From: Planctomycetaceae bacterium
Lineage (GTDB): Bacteria; Planctomycetota; Planctomycetia; Pirellulales; Pirellulaceae
NCBI GenBank assembly: GCA_020638975.1
Contig: JACKHN010000010.1
Coordinates: 62,001 to 126,000, forward strand
DNA: 64,000 nt
Reading direction: 5' to 3'
Positions 8,295 to 17,625 of this stretch are shown here, in pieces (the first letter of the stretch is position 1; each line of letters begins with the position of its first letter). The notes below the pieces were generated by a model, which ran no database searches, was not told the DNA's origin, and saw nothing but the letters and a program-made list of their open reading frames with translations. The position numbers and the translations under genes are program-made.

Positions 8295-8479
8295 TTTTTC
8301 GCGTGGAAATTGTGCACGCGGGGGCTTGTCGGTCCCCAATACTTTGTGCCATATTTCACGATCTTGATTTTGAATCATTTGCCCAAGTGCTCGGCGTCGT
8401 CGGCAATGGGCGCAGCGAATTGCAACCTGTTGCGGTCGTTATCACGCCGCGCAGGGGGAATTAGGATTAGTTCAAGCAA

Positions 8480-9751
8480 GTGGCCGAATTTTTTCACACG
8501 ACTTGCAGCTTGCCCACGCCATTGGCCTATCTGGTGGCTGCGATCATTCATTGCGTATTGATCATTCACGTCGTGGCGGTCGGTGCGCTGATCTTCATCT
8601 GGCTGGAACGCAAAGTTTCTGGGCGCATTCAAGATCGCCTGGGTCCAACGCGTGTTGGTGGTGCGTTTGGATGGTTGCAGACGTTGGCGGACGGTATCAA
8701 GCTGATCGCCAAGGAAGATATCACCCCCAAAGACGCAGACTGGATGTTGTTTAAAGCAGCTCCCTACGTCGGGTTCGCAGCCAGCTATTGTGCTTATATC
8801 GCCTTGCCGTTTTCAGATGGTTGGGTCGCTCAACATATGAACACGGCGGTGTTCTTTATCTTGGCTGTGCTTGGGATTGAAGTGTTCAGCCCGATTCTCG
8901 CCGGCTATGCATCTGGATCAAAGTGGTCGTTGTTTGGTGCGATGCGTGAGGCGGCTCAAGTTGTCAGTTATGAAGTGCCGCTTGGTATGTGTGTTGTCGT
9001 TCCCTGTATGATCTGCGGCACCTTGAACTTGGTGACCATTGGCAATCAGCAAGCGGGTTTGTTTACAAACTGGCTGGCGTTTAATGATCCCTTCACTTTC
9101 GTCGTTGCTGTTGTCTATTTCACGTGTGCCACGGCGAGTGTGAATCGAGCCCCGTTCGATTTGGCGGAAGCGGAAAGCGAACTTGTTGCCGGTTTCCATA
9201 CCGAGTACTCCGGTCTTCGCTGGAGCTTCTTCTTTATGGCCGAGTACGGCTCGATGTTCTTGGTTAGTGGCCTCGCAGCGATCCTCTTCTTTGGCGGTTG
9301 GAATGGTCCGATCCCGATCTTCCAGGTTCTGGGTTGGTCGGAGAGTGACGGCGTGTTGCTTTACCTGGCTCGCCTTGGCGGTTGCCTCAACTTCCTGCTG
9401 AAGGGGACTATTGGCGTTGTTGTGATGATGTGGGTTCGCTGGACGCTGCCTCGCTTGCGTATCGATCAAGTGATGACGACTTGTTTGAAGTACTGTGTGC
9501 CAATTGCCGCTTTCGGTTTTCTCGGTGCATTGTTTTGGCAAGTGAACGAGTTACCAACTTCCAATGATCTTCCGGGCATCGGCATTAATCGATTCGAGGC
9601 TCGTGAAAGTTGGGTGATCGAAGCCGATCAGCAGCGGGCAAGTCGTGCCGCAGCGGTTACTCCATCGCCTTCCGATGTACCCATAGGGCCTATCGGCAGT
9701 GTGGAGTTTGATCGTGTTGAAGCTCTTGTCATGACGGGAGGTGCAAGGTGA
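8480..9751 (+). CDS. nuoH: NADH-quinone oxidoreductase subunit H
   Basis: Membrane subunit linking the quinone site to the proton-pumping arm. The start is a GTG at 8480. Family motifs are present: FIWLERKVSGRIQDRLGPTRVG, KLIAKEDITP, then NRAPFDLAEAESELVAGFHTEYSG split across the third loop, and LPRLRIDQVM near the end. About eight membrane helices can be seen. It is 423 residues, longer than the usual 320-350, because a polar tail of about 75 residues follows the last helix. Its stop codon overlaps the start of nuoJ, so the two are translationally coupled. Confidence 0.94.
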   Translation: MAEFFHTTCSLPTPLAYLVAAIIHCVLIIHVVAVGALIFIWLERKVSGRIQDRLGPTRVGGAFGWLQTLADGIKLIAKEDITPKDADWMLFKAAPYVGFAASYCAYIALPFSDGWVAQHMNTAVFFILAVLGIEVFSPILAGYASGSKWSLFGAMREAAQVVSYEVPLGMCVVVPCMICGTLNLVTIGNQQAGLFTNWLAFNDPFTFVVAVVYFTCATASVNRAPFDLAEAESELVAGFHTEYSGLRWSFFFMAEYGSMFLVSGLAAILFFGGWNGPIPIFQVLGWSESDGVLLYLARLGGCLNFLLKGTIGVVVMMWVRWTLPRLRIDQVMTTCLKYCVPIAAFGFLGALFWQVNELPTSNDLPGIGINRFEARESWVIEADQQRASRAAAVTPSPSDVPIGPIGSVEFDRVEALVMTGGAR

Positions 9752-10365
9752 TGTTGCTTGCAGCCTTCGATTGGCACTCGCTGTTCTTCATGTTCTTCGC
9801 GTTGCTGACATGTGGCTTCGCAGTCGCGATGTTGTTTTCCGATAATGTCGTTCATATGGCGTTCTATTTGATTCTCTCGCTCGGTGCCTCGGCCGGCCTG
9901 TTCTTTTTGGCGGGTGCTGAGTTTGTTGGTGCCATGCAATTAATGATCTATGTCGGTGGCACGCTGGTGCTGTTGATCTTCGGCGTGATGCTCACCGCTC
10001 AAAGCCGCTTCATCTCGATGAAGACTCGTAGCGGTGAATGGGTGATGGCTCTTGTGCTGGGCGGTTCGCTGTTGTTCCTGCTGTTGACGGCTGCCTTTCG
10101 TGTCGAAGATTGGCGCGATGGCAATCCAAATGCAGCGGACATTGGTATCGCGGAGTCAAAGACCACGACCCAGATCGGCATGGGGTTCACAGGCGTTCGC
10201 GTCGATCGCCTGGATGCTCCGGAAGATTCGACGCTGGTGCCTGGCATGTCCGGCTACTTGCTGCCGTTTGTCATCGTCTCGGTGCATTTGTTGGTCGTTC
10301 TGGTTGGAGCGGCTTACATGGCCCGAACGAAACGGCGAGCGACTTCCACAGGAGCCGCTGCATGA
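9751..10365 (+). CDS. nuoJ: NADH-quinone oxidoreductase subunit J
   Basis: Antiporter-associated membrane subunit of complex I. The 204-residue protein has five predicted helices, including the conserved third helix with GAMQLMIYVGGTLVLLIFGVML, which carries the pi-bulge linked to coupling. A polar loop of about 60 residues precedes the last helix. The ATG at 9751 is 9 bases from a GGAGG box. The GTG at 9748 is possible but closer to it. Its 5' end overlaps nuoH and its 3' end overlaps nuoK (ATGA). Confidence 0.92.
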   Translation: MLLAAFDWHSLFFMFFALLTCGFAVAMLFSDNVVHMAFYLILSLGASAGLFFLAGAEFVGAMQLMIYVGGTLVLLIFGVMLTAQSRFISMKTRSGEWVMALVLGGSLLFLLLTAAFRVEDWRDGNPNAADIGIAESKTTTQIGMGFTGVRVDRLDAPEDSTLVPGMSGYLLPFVIVSVHLLVVLVGAAYMARTKRRATSTGAAA

Positions 10366-10694
10366 TCGGAATTTCCCCCGTCTCCGTATCGCATTACCTC
10401 GTGGTGGGTGCCGTCCTGTTTGTGGTTGGCGCCATCTGTATGGCAACCAAACGTAATGCTCTGGGCGTCCTGATGGGTGTCGAGTTGGTGTTGAATGGCG
10501 CCAACTTGAATTTCATTGCCTTTGGCAGCAAGTACCTTCGCGCTGAATCGCTGGGGCTTGATGGTCAATTGATCGCGTTGTTTGTCATCGTTCTGGCTGC
10601 TGCTGAAGCCGCCGTCGCGCTCGCCATTGCTCTTAATTTTTACAACAATCATGCCACGATCGATGTCGATCAGGCAAGTGAACTCAAAGGCTGA
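10362..10694 (+). CDS. nuoK: NADH-quinone oxidoreductase subunit K
   Basis: Small three-helix membrane subunit in the proton path of complex I. The 110 residues include the conserved glutamates: GVELVLNGANLNF in helix 2 and AAAEAAVALAIAL in helix 3. The start ATG at 10362 overlaps the stop of nuoJ (ATGA) and has an AGGAG box 7 bases upstream. The longer frame from 10038 lies inside nuoJ and is not the gene. The stop overlaps the start of nuoL. Confidence 0.95.
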   Translation: MIGISPVSVSHYLVVGAVLFVVGAICMATKRNALGVLMGVELVLNGANLNFIAFGSKYLRAESLGLDGQLIALFVIVLAAAEAAVALAIALNFYNNHATIDVDQASELKG

Positions 10695-13591
10695 TGGATC
10701 CAGGTCATTCCATATCGATGCTGTTAGGCTGGGCGGTCGTGCTACCGCTCTGTTCCTTCTTTGTCATCCTGGTTTTCGGACCTCGGATGGGCAAGGCGGG
10801 CGAGCATGCGGCGAGTCTAGCAACAGCTGCCATCGCCTTGGCGTCGGTGTTGTCGTTCATTTCGCTGGCGATCTGGCTCACGAGCCATCGTCCTAGTGGC
10901 GCGTCGCACGGCGAAGCTCATGCGTTACTGGTATCACCAGATGCGAGCATCGTTGTTCGTGGGCAAGATCCGCACGAGGAAGGCCATACTACTGCCGAAC
11001 CGCATAGCGAGTCGCACGAGACCGAGCATCACGGCGAGCATGCGTCCGGCGATCACGCTGGCGTACCAATTCATTACACCAATGACTTCAGTGCACCGGG
11101 TATCGGTGGTCCTTGGGTGTTGGGCGAGTTCGGCAGCTTGCGGCTGAGCATTAGTTACTATATCGATTCGTTGACCGTCTGCATGTTTTGTATGGTCACG
11201 TTCATCGCGACATTGATCCATGTCTATGCGATGGGTTACATGCACGACGAGTTGCATGACTGGACGGATCCAGAAGTGACGCTGAGCAACGGCGAGAAGT
11301 TGCATCGTCCAGGTCGATACCACCGCTTTTTCCAGTACCTGTCGCTCTTCTGCTTCAGCATGCTCGGGCTCGTCATCGCAGGTAACATCGCGATGGTGTT
11401 CGTGTTCTGGGAGTTGGTCGGTGTTTGTTCGTACTTCCTGATCGGCTTCTACGTCGAACGTAAGAGTGCTTCCAACGCGGCCAATAAAGCGTTCATCGTC
11501 AATCGCGTCGGCGACTTCGGCATGATCCTCGGTCTGCTGGCTTTGTGGACTGGCCTCGGAACGTTTTCGTTTGGCGACTATGACTACGTCGATTCCGACG
11601 GCGAGAAGCAGGCTCAAATTGGCATCTTCACGCAAGTTCGTGAGGCGCAATCGCTGGTTCATGGAGATGGTCACGGCGAGAATCGCCGCATGGCAGCTCC
11701 GGATGGCATGGTGCGATGGACGGCAAAAAGTGAAATCGCCTCCATGGTCCATGACCATCAAGGCCTGTTCGACAATGATGCAGAAGCAATCGCCGCAACG
11801 GATGCTGAGGCCGCTTTCCGGACGACCGATTGGCGAAAGAATGGCTACGGATATGGCCTGCTGATTCTTGCCGGCGTGGGTATCTTTTGTGGTTGCGTTG
11901 GCAAGAGTGCTCAGTTCCCGCTGCACGTCTGGTTGCCCGACGCGATGGAAGGTCCAACCCCGGTTTCCGCGCTCGTTCACTCGGCAACGATGGTGGCGGC
12001 TGGTGTGTACTTGGTCGGTCGCTTCTACCCAGTGTTTACGCCAGAAGTATTGCTCATTATCGCTATTGCTGGCGTGATTACTTTGTTCATGGCCGCGACG
12101 ATCGCGATCACTGCTACCGACATTAAGCGAGTTCTCGCTTACTCAACGGTCAGCCAGCTTGGCTACATGATGATGGCCTTGGGCGTCGGCGGTTGGTTGG
12201 CCGGCATGATGCACCTCATCACGCATGCATTCTTCAAGAGTCTGCTGTTCATGGGTTCCGGGTCGGTAATTCACGCCGTCCATACGAACGAAATGTCAGA
12301 GATGGGCGGCTTGCGGAAGAAGATGCCTGTCACGGCTTACACGATGCTGGTCGGCTGCTTAGCGATTGCTGGTGCTGGTGTTCCGTTCATTATGTCGCTG
12401 TTGGCCACCGGCGGGAACCACGAAATGCTGAAGGGACTCGGCTTCAGCGGCTTCTACTCGAAGGATGCCATCCTTGAACAAGCCTATTCGTTCATGCAGG
12501 CCAATGACTCGGCGTTTGCGGGTGTGTTCTTCCTGGCAGCCGCTGGCGGAGCTGCGATCACCGCGTTCTACATGTTCCGTATGTGGTACTTGACGTTCGC
12601 TGGCGAGCCTCGCAATCAAGAACGATACGATCACGCGCATGAATCGCCTCCAACGATGTACGCCCCGCTGATCATTCTGTCAGTGATGGCCATCGGAGTT
12701 GCTTGGTCGCCGCTCCAAGGGCTCGTCGCGGGATCGATTGCGACGCTGGTGTTCCTCGGCTTGTTCATCCGATGCCAACTTGGCCACAAGGCTCAGCACG
12801 CGGAAGTCGAGCATGTGGCTCATCACGACCATGCAGACGATCATCATCATGACGACCATGGCCACGATCACGGCCACGCGGATGAACATCATCACCACGA
12901 TGCACTTCCCGCTTGGCTAAGCCGGCTGCCGTTGGCTTTGAGCGCCGTGGTTCTTGGCGTGGCGTTGATTTGGACGATTGGTGGATTCGGCGACATTACC
13001 CTGGCTGGCTTGCTTGGTCAGGCCAATCCAACCAACGATCTCGTTGGCATTGAAGGTGTCTGGCTTGAAGGCTGGACATGGCCTGCTGTTCATGAGGCTC
13101 ACGAGCCCAATGTTGTCGTGATTGCCTCAATTGTTGCGATTGGAACCGCATTCACAGGATTCTTCTTAGCCACCGCCATGTATGGCCTTGGCTATCTCGA
13201 TCCTGCCGAAGTGCGTGCTCAATTCCAGCCTGTCTACCGCTTCCTGCTCAATAAGTGGTGGTTCGACGAACTGTATGACCTGGTTTTCATTCGCCCGACG
13301 CACGTTGTGTCTGGCTGGATCTCGGGTATCGATCGGAATTGCATTGATCGACTGATTGATGGACTCGCAGCGACCGTTCGCCGCTTCTCGAATTTCTGGG
13401 CGTGGTTTGCGGACGGCAAGATCGTTGACGGCTTTATCGACGGACTAGCCGCCAAGACATTCGCTCTCGGGCTTTCATTGCGAGCGGTTCAGACCGGTCG
13501 CATTCGACAATACGTGATGTTTATCGTCATCGGTGCGGTGGCGATCTTCATCTTGATTAGTTTCTTCTGGAATCCAACCCTGGCTGGATGA
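10694..13591 (+). CDS. nuoL: NADH-quinone oxidoreductase subunit L with histidine-rich insertions
   Basis: Distal antiporter-like proton-pumping subunit with the long lateral helix. The core is typical: FWELVGVCSYFLIGF, KAFIVNRVGDFG, GKSAQFPLHVWLPDAMEG, KRVLAYSTVSQLGYM. The protein is 965 residues against about 610-660 usually. Three additions explain this. A His/Glu-rich loop lies after the first helix (about residues 60-125). A polar insertion of about 90 residues (about 295-385) precedes the GKSAQFP helix. A very His/Asp-rich stretch (about 700-738) containing HHHDDHGHDHGHADEHHHH precedes the C-terminal helices. The start overlaps the nuoK stop by one base. Confidence 0.95.
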   Translation: MDPGHSISMLLGWAVVLPLCSFFVILVFGPRMGKAGEHAASLATAAIALASVLSFISLAIWLTSHRPSGASHGEAHALLVSPDASIVVRGQDPHEEGHTTAEPHSESHETEHHGEHASGDHAGVPIHYTNDFSAPGIGGPWVLGEFGSLRLSISYYIDSLTVCMFCMVTFIATLIHVYAMGYMHDELHDWTDPEVTLSNGEKLHRPGRYHRFFQYLSLFCFSMLGLVIAGNIAMVFVFWELVGVCSYFLIGFYVERKSASNAANKAFIVNRVGDFGMILGLLALWTGLGTFSFGDYDYVDSDGEKQAQIGIFTQVREAQSLVHGDGHGENRRMAAPDGMVRWTAKSEIASMVHDHQGLFDNDAEAIAATDAEAAFRTTDWRKNGYGYGLLILAGVGIFCGCVGKSAQFPLHVWLPDAMEGPTPVSALVHSATMVAAGVYLVGRFYPVFTPEVLLIIAIAGVITLFMAATIAITATDIKRVLAYSTVSQLGYMMMALGVGGWLAGMMHLITHAFFKSLLFMGSGSVIHAVHTNEMSEMGGLRKKMPVTAYTMLVGCLAIAGAGVPFIMSLLATGGNHEMLKGLGFSGFYSKDAILEQAYSFMQANDSAFAGVFFLAAAGGAAITAFYMFRMWYLTFAGEPRNQERYDHAHESPPTMYAPLIILSVMAIGVAWSPLQGLVAGSIATLVFLGLFIRCQLGHKAQHAEVEHVAHHDHADDHHHDDHGHDHGHADEHHHHDALPAWLSRLPLALSAVVLGVALIWTIGGFGDITLAGLLGQANPTNDLVGIEGVWLEGWTWPAVHEAHEPNVVVIASIVAIGTAFTGFFLATAMYGLGYLDPAEVRAQFQPVYRFLLNKWWFDELYDLVFIRPTHVVSGWISGIDRNCIDRLIDGLAATVRRFSNFWAWFADGKIVDGFIDGLAAKTFALGLSLRAVQTGRIRQYVMFIVIGAVAIFILISFFWNPTLAG

Positions 13592-13594
13592 TCG

Positions 13595-15745
13595 ATGTTT
13601 GATCCGCTGGTACTACTAAGTCTAATTGTGTTTCTGCCGGTCATCGGTGCGATCGTTCTGGCGTTTGTGCCAAGCGGTAAGGATGAACTGGTGCGCTATA
13701 TCACGCTGGCGTTTACCATCGGTGTGTTAGTGCTGTGTGTGATCGGTTTCTTCGGGAACGGCGAGACAGAATTCAGCACCGGTCAAGCTTCAATGCAGAG
13801 CGTCTTTAATAAGGCGTGGATTCCTTCGTTCAACATCTACTTCTACATGGGCTTGGATGGCATTAGCTTCCCGCTCGTCATGCTTACAGCGCTGGTCAGT
13901 GTCTTGGCGATGGGTGCGAGTTGGTCGATCAAAAAGCACGTCAAAGGTTACTGCATTCTGTTCCTGCTGCTGGAAACAGGCATGCTGGGCGTATTCATGG
14001 CTCTCGACTTCTTCCTGTTCTACGTGTTCTGGGAAGTCATGCTCCTGCCGATGTACTTCCTGATTGGCATCTGGGGTGGTGAGCGTCGCGAGTACGCAGC
14101 GATCAAGTTCTTCCTGTATACCTTGGTCGGCAGTGTGTTGATGCTGATCGCCATCTTGATGCTGTACTTCAGCAGCGATCTTCGCGAAGTTGCCAAGATC
14201 TCGACTTTGGTGCAAGAAGATGCTGCGATTAATTGGTCGGATCTGCATGTGTCACCGGATGTCGAGGCCCGCATTGGCCGAGTAATCACAGCGGACGACG
14301 CGACTCGCCAAGGCGCCGCGTTGGCATTGATGCGAACCGGTGATTCCAACGATCACTCCCTTACGGTTAAGTTCAAGATCGCACCGAGCGGCGAACCGAC
14401 AGCATCGCGTGATGGGCAGGTGGTGACCGTTAGCCTTAGCGCCGACCACGCCACTGCTGCCGATGCCGTGAAGGCAATTAACGGTAGTGACGGTGTTTCA
14501 TCGCTTGTTCACGCCACCGCATTAGCCGGCGGCCAGGGACTCATCGTTCCCGCCGACGAAGTCGAGTTGCCAGCAACCGACAAACCCGTCCATACCTTCA
14601 ATTTGCTTGCTTTGGCCGCGATTGGCCAGCATACCGAATGTTTCAGCGATTCCCTGCTGTTTGGTTGGTCGTTGCAGCGTTGGGCTTTCATTCTGCTGTT
14701 TATTGGCTTTGCCATCAAAGTTCCCTCCGTCCCGCTTCACACTTGGTTACCTGACGCTCACGTCCAAGCACCGACGCCGATCTCGATGATCCTGGCTGGT
14801 GTGTTGTTGAAGATGGGCGGCTACGGCATCATTCGCATCTGCTATCCGATCTGCCCTGCCGGCGGATACGAGTTGGCGTTCTTCGTCTGTCTGCTGGGCG
14901 TGGTAAGCATGGTTTACGGAGCCTTCGCAGCGATGGCTCAAACCGACTTCAAGCGATTGGTCGCCTACAGCTCGGTCAGCCACATGGGCTACGTCGTGCT
15001 AGGCCTTGGTGTCTGGTCAGCTCGTGGCGGGAACCTCTTTAATTCCGACTACTGGAACATGGGCATGCAAGGTGCGATGTTCCAAATGATCGCGCACGGT
15101 ATCAGCTCCACCGGCATGTTCTTTATGGTCGGTGTGATCTATGACCGAGTGCATCATCGCGACCTCAACAAGTTTGGCGGTTTGTTCTCAAAGATGCCGG
15201 TCTATACGGCACTTGGAATAGGCATCTTTTTCGCGGGCCTTGGTCTTCCAGGCTTGTGCGGCTTCCCCGGCGAAGTCTTCGTGGTGCTGTCATCCTTCGA
15301 GTTCAGCCCGGTCCTAGCAATTATCTCGGCTACGGTCGTCGTCTTGACGGCTGGCTATATCTTGTGGGCGGTGCAGCGAGTCTTCTTGGGTGCCGAGTAC
15401 AAAGGCCCCCACGAAGAAGCCATCGTCCCTTCAACGCTGCGAGAGAACACCATCGCAGTCACTCTGTTCGTGTTGGCGATTGTGTTTGGAATCTTCCCCT
15501 ACCACACGCTGCTCCGGTACATGGATAAGACGGTGAGTCATCAGGCAGCGACGTTGACCGAATGGACAGAACGACACGAAGCGACACTTGCCGCTGAAGA
15601 AGTGGAAGATGCTCATGCCGAAGCGGTCCCCGCGAACGAACATGTTTCGCTGATCGCGTCCCCCGCAATTCAAGACGTAACGCCCGAGACGACGGTAGCT
15701 ATCGTTACCGTCCAAGAACCACACTCTGTCATTGAACAGCAATAG
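13595..15745 (+). CDS. nuoM: NADH-quinone oxidoreductase subunit M with an inserted domain
   Basis: Antiporter-like proton-pumping subunit. Family motifs include YVFWEVMLLPMYFLIG, KVPSVPLHTWLPDAHVQAP, LLKMGGYGIIR and KRLVAYSSVSHMGYV. It is 716 residues; about 500 is usual. Residues about 197-350, between the helix ending IAILMLYF and the helix starting RWAFILLFIGF, form a soluble insertion rich in Ala, Asp, Thr and Val with alternating strands. A C-terminal polar tail of about 70 residues also exceeds the norm. It starts 3 bases after nuoL. The insertion point corresponds to that of the polar insertion in NuoL. Confidence 0.95.
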   Translation: MFDPLVLLSLIVFLPVIGAIVLAFVPSGKDELVRYITLAFTIGVLVLCVIGFFGNGETEFSTGQASMQSVFNKAWIPSFNIYFYMGLDGISFPLVMLTALVSVLAMGASWSIKKHVKGYCILFLLLETGMLGVFMALDFFLFYVFWEVMLLPMYFLIGIWGGERREYAAIKFFLYTLVGSVLMLIAILMLYFSSDLREVAKISTLVQEDAAINWSDLHVSPDVEARIGRVITADDATRQGAALALMRTGDSNDHSLTVKFKIAPSGEPTASRDGQVVTVSLSADHATAADAVKAINGSDGVSSLVHATALAGGQGLIVPADEVELPATDKPVHTFNLLALAAIGQHTECFSDSLLFGWSLQRWAFILLFIGFAIKVPSVPLHTWLPDAHVQAPTPISMILAGVLLKMGGYGIIRICYPICPAGGYELAFFVCLLGVVSMVYGAFAAMAQTDFKRLVAYSSVSHMGYVVLGLGVWSARGGNLFNSDYWNMGMQGAMFQMIAHGISSTGMFFMVGVIYDRVHHRDLNKFGGLFSKMPVYTALGIGIFFAGLGLPGLCGFPGEVFVVLSSFEFSPVLAIISATVVVLTAGYILWAVQRVFLGAEYKGPHEEAIVPSTLRENTIAVTLFVLAIVFGIFPYHTLLRYMDKTVSHQAATLTEWTERHEATLAAEEVEDAHAEAVPANEHVSLIASPAIQDVTPETTVAIVTVQEPHSVIEQQ

Positions 15746-15747
15746 CC

Positions 15748-17613
15748 GTGAATTTGCACGAACTCGTTAGCGAACTGATTATCGATACCAAGGGCTCGGT
15801 GTCCGGGGGATTATTCTCCTTGCCGACAGCGGACTCGAGTATTGGTGTATTCACGCCTGAGCTGTGCTTGTGCGCGACGATCGTTTTGCTGCTCTTTATT
15901 CGGCTGTTCAACGGTGGCCGTAAAGTCGATTTATTCTGGGTGATGCTGATCGGCACCGGTGTCGCTTTGGTTGCATCGTCACCTTGGAAGTTTCTTGGCA
16001 GCCACCCGCCTCTCGGCGGGCTAGACGCCGTTTCCCGGATGGAAATTTTCACCGGGATGCTCGTTTATGACCCCTTCACGGTCTACATGCGAAGCGTCTT
16101 GATTGGCTTTGCCTTCCTGTTTGCGATCTTTACCAAGCTGTCTGGCATCCCGGATAAAGAAGACGGAGCGGATATCTATACGCTCGTGCTCGGCTCGACG
16201 TTGGGTATGTGCTTAATGGCTTCCGCCAACCACTTGCTAATGGTCTTCATGGCCGTAGAGATGGCGAGCGTTCCATCCTATGCATTGGCGGGAATGCTCA
16301 AGGGTCGGCGGACGGCCAGCGAAGCGGCCCTCAAATACTCCGTTTACGGTGCCGGCGCTGCCGGTGTCATGTTGTACGGCATCAGCCTCGTCGCTGGCTT
16401 GATGAACACGGCTCACTTGCCGACGATGGCCGTGCAACTCGCCGAGCGATTGCCAGAGATGCCCGGCCCCGAAGTCATGGTGCTCGCGCTAGGCGGCATG
16501 ATGATTATGGTTGGTTTGGCGTTTAAACTGTCTGCGGTGCCATTTCACTTTTGGGCTCCGGACGTCTTTGAAGGTGCATGTGCCGAAGTCAACGCGTTCC
16601 TAAGCATTGCCTCGAAAGCTGCCGCGTTGGCATTGCTTGTTCGAGTCGCGATCGGATTTGGTGCCATTCCGCCAACGGGAATTGAGCCCGGATCGCGATC
16701 CGTGGCTCAACATCATGCAGCGACAACAGAAACAGCTTCATTAAACAATCACGCCGGCGGCATGTTCGCACTTGCAGACGAAGCCCATGCACCAACACCT
16801 GCCGCCCACGAAGGCGGCGCGCATGACGAGGCGGCTCATGGTGACGAAGATCACGCAGCAGCAACCGCCATCGACGGACTGGCCGCTTCGCGAACATTCA
16901 TGGCCAAGTTGATTGCGTTCCTGGCGGTGTTGACCTGCACGTTCGGCAACCTGGCGGCCTATGGTCAAACGAACATCAAACGCCTGCTGGCATATTCCAC
17001 CATCGCCCACGCTGGCTACATGATGATGAGCGTCGCGGCGTTCCTCGTGATGGCAGGCGACGCACCGCTGCAAGCACAGAACGCGATCGCCGCCTTGGCG
17101 ATTTACATTGCCACCTACGTGTTCATGAATTTAGGTGCCTTTGCGATTATCGCATTCCTCCGCAATGCCATGCACAGCGAAGAGATTGCCGATTACGCGG
17201 GACTCCTTCGCCGCTGCCCGATCACCGTGATCTGCTTCTCATTAATTCTGTTCAGCCTCGTGGGCTTGCCGCCACTCGCTGGTTTCATTGGCAAGTTTGC
17301 GATCTTTGCCGCCTTGGTCGATGGCTATCAGGTCAGCGTCAGCGCCGGTCATCCGGCAGCGTTTCTGATCGTGTTGCTGGTCGTTGGCGGTATGAACACG
17401 GCGATCAGCTTGTTCTACTATCTCCGCGTCGTGAAAGTCATGACGATGGAAGAGGAGCCAGCGGACCGACCGCCGTTTGTCTATTCGGAAGTCTCGCTGC
17501 AGGGAGCGTTCGTGTGGTTGGTAACAGCCCCGACGGTCCTGCTGATCATCAACTGGAACGTGTTGAGCGAGTGGGCTCACGCGGCAACCCTTTATCTGCT
17601 GGCTGCTGCGTAG
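15748..17613 (+). CDS. nuoN: NADH-quinone oxidoreductase subunit N with a His/Ala-rich loop
   Basis: Antiporter-like proton-pumping subunit closest to the quinone arm among L, M and N. The GTG start at 15748 lies 2 bases after nuoM. Core motifs include MAVEMASVPSYALAG, EAALKYSVYGAGAAG, FKLSAVPFHFWAPDVFEGA and KRLLAYSTIAHAGYM. It is 621 residues; about 480-500 is usual. An insertion at about residues 308-378 is rich in His, Ala and acidic residues (for example HEGGAHDEAAHGDEDHAA). This is the last recognisable complex I gene. Confidence 0.95.
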   Translation: MNLHELVSELIIDTKGSVSGGLFSLPTADSSIGVFTPELCLCATIVLLLFIRLFNGGRKVDLFWVMLIGTGVALVASSPWKFLGSHPPLGGLDAVSRMEIFTGMLVYDPFTVYMRSVLIGFAFLFAIFTKLSGIPDKEDGADIYTLVLGSTLGMCLMASANHLLMVFMAVEMASVPSYALAGMLKGRRTASEAALKYSVYGAGAAGVMLYGISLVAGLMNTAHLPTMAVQLAERLPEMPGPEVMVLALGGMMIMVGLAFKLSAVPFHFWAPDVFEGACAEVNAFLSIASKAAALALLVRVAIGFGAIPPTGIEPGSRSVAQHHAATTETASLNNHAGGMFALADEAHAPTPAAHEGGAHDEAAHGDEDHAAATAIDGLAASRTFMAKLIAFLAVLTCTFGNLAAYGQTNIKRLLAYSTIAHAGYMMMSVAAFLVMAGDAPLQAQNAIAALAIYIATYVFMNLGAFAIIAFLRNAMHSEEIADYAGLLRRCPITVICFSLILFSLVGLPPLAGFIGKFAIFAALVDGYQVSVSAGHPAAFLIVLLVVGGMNTAISLFYYLRVVKVMTMEEEPADRPPFVYSEVSLQGAFVWLVTAPTVLLIINWNVLSEWAHAATLYLLAAA

Positions 17614-17625
17614 GGCGATCGACTT

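Noticed and set aside
10934..11980. 348-codon minus-strand frame
   Set aside because: Antisense to nuoL. Its composition simply mirrors the conserved nuoL codons.
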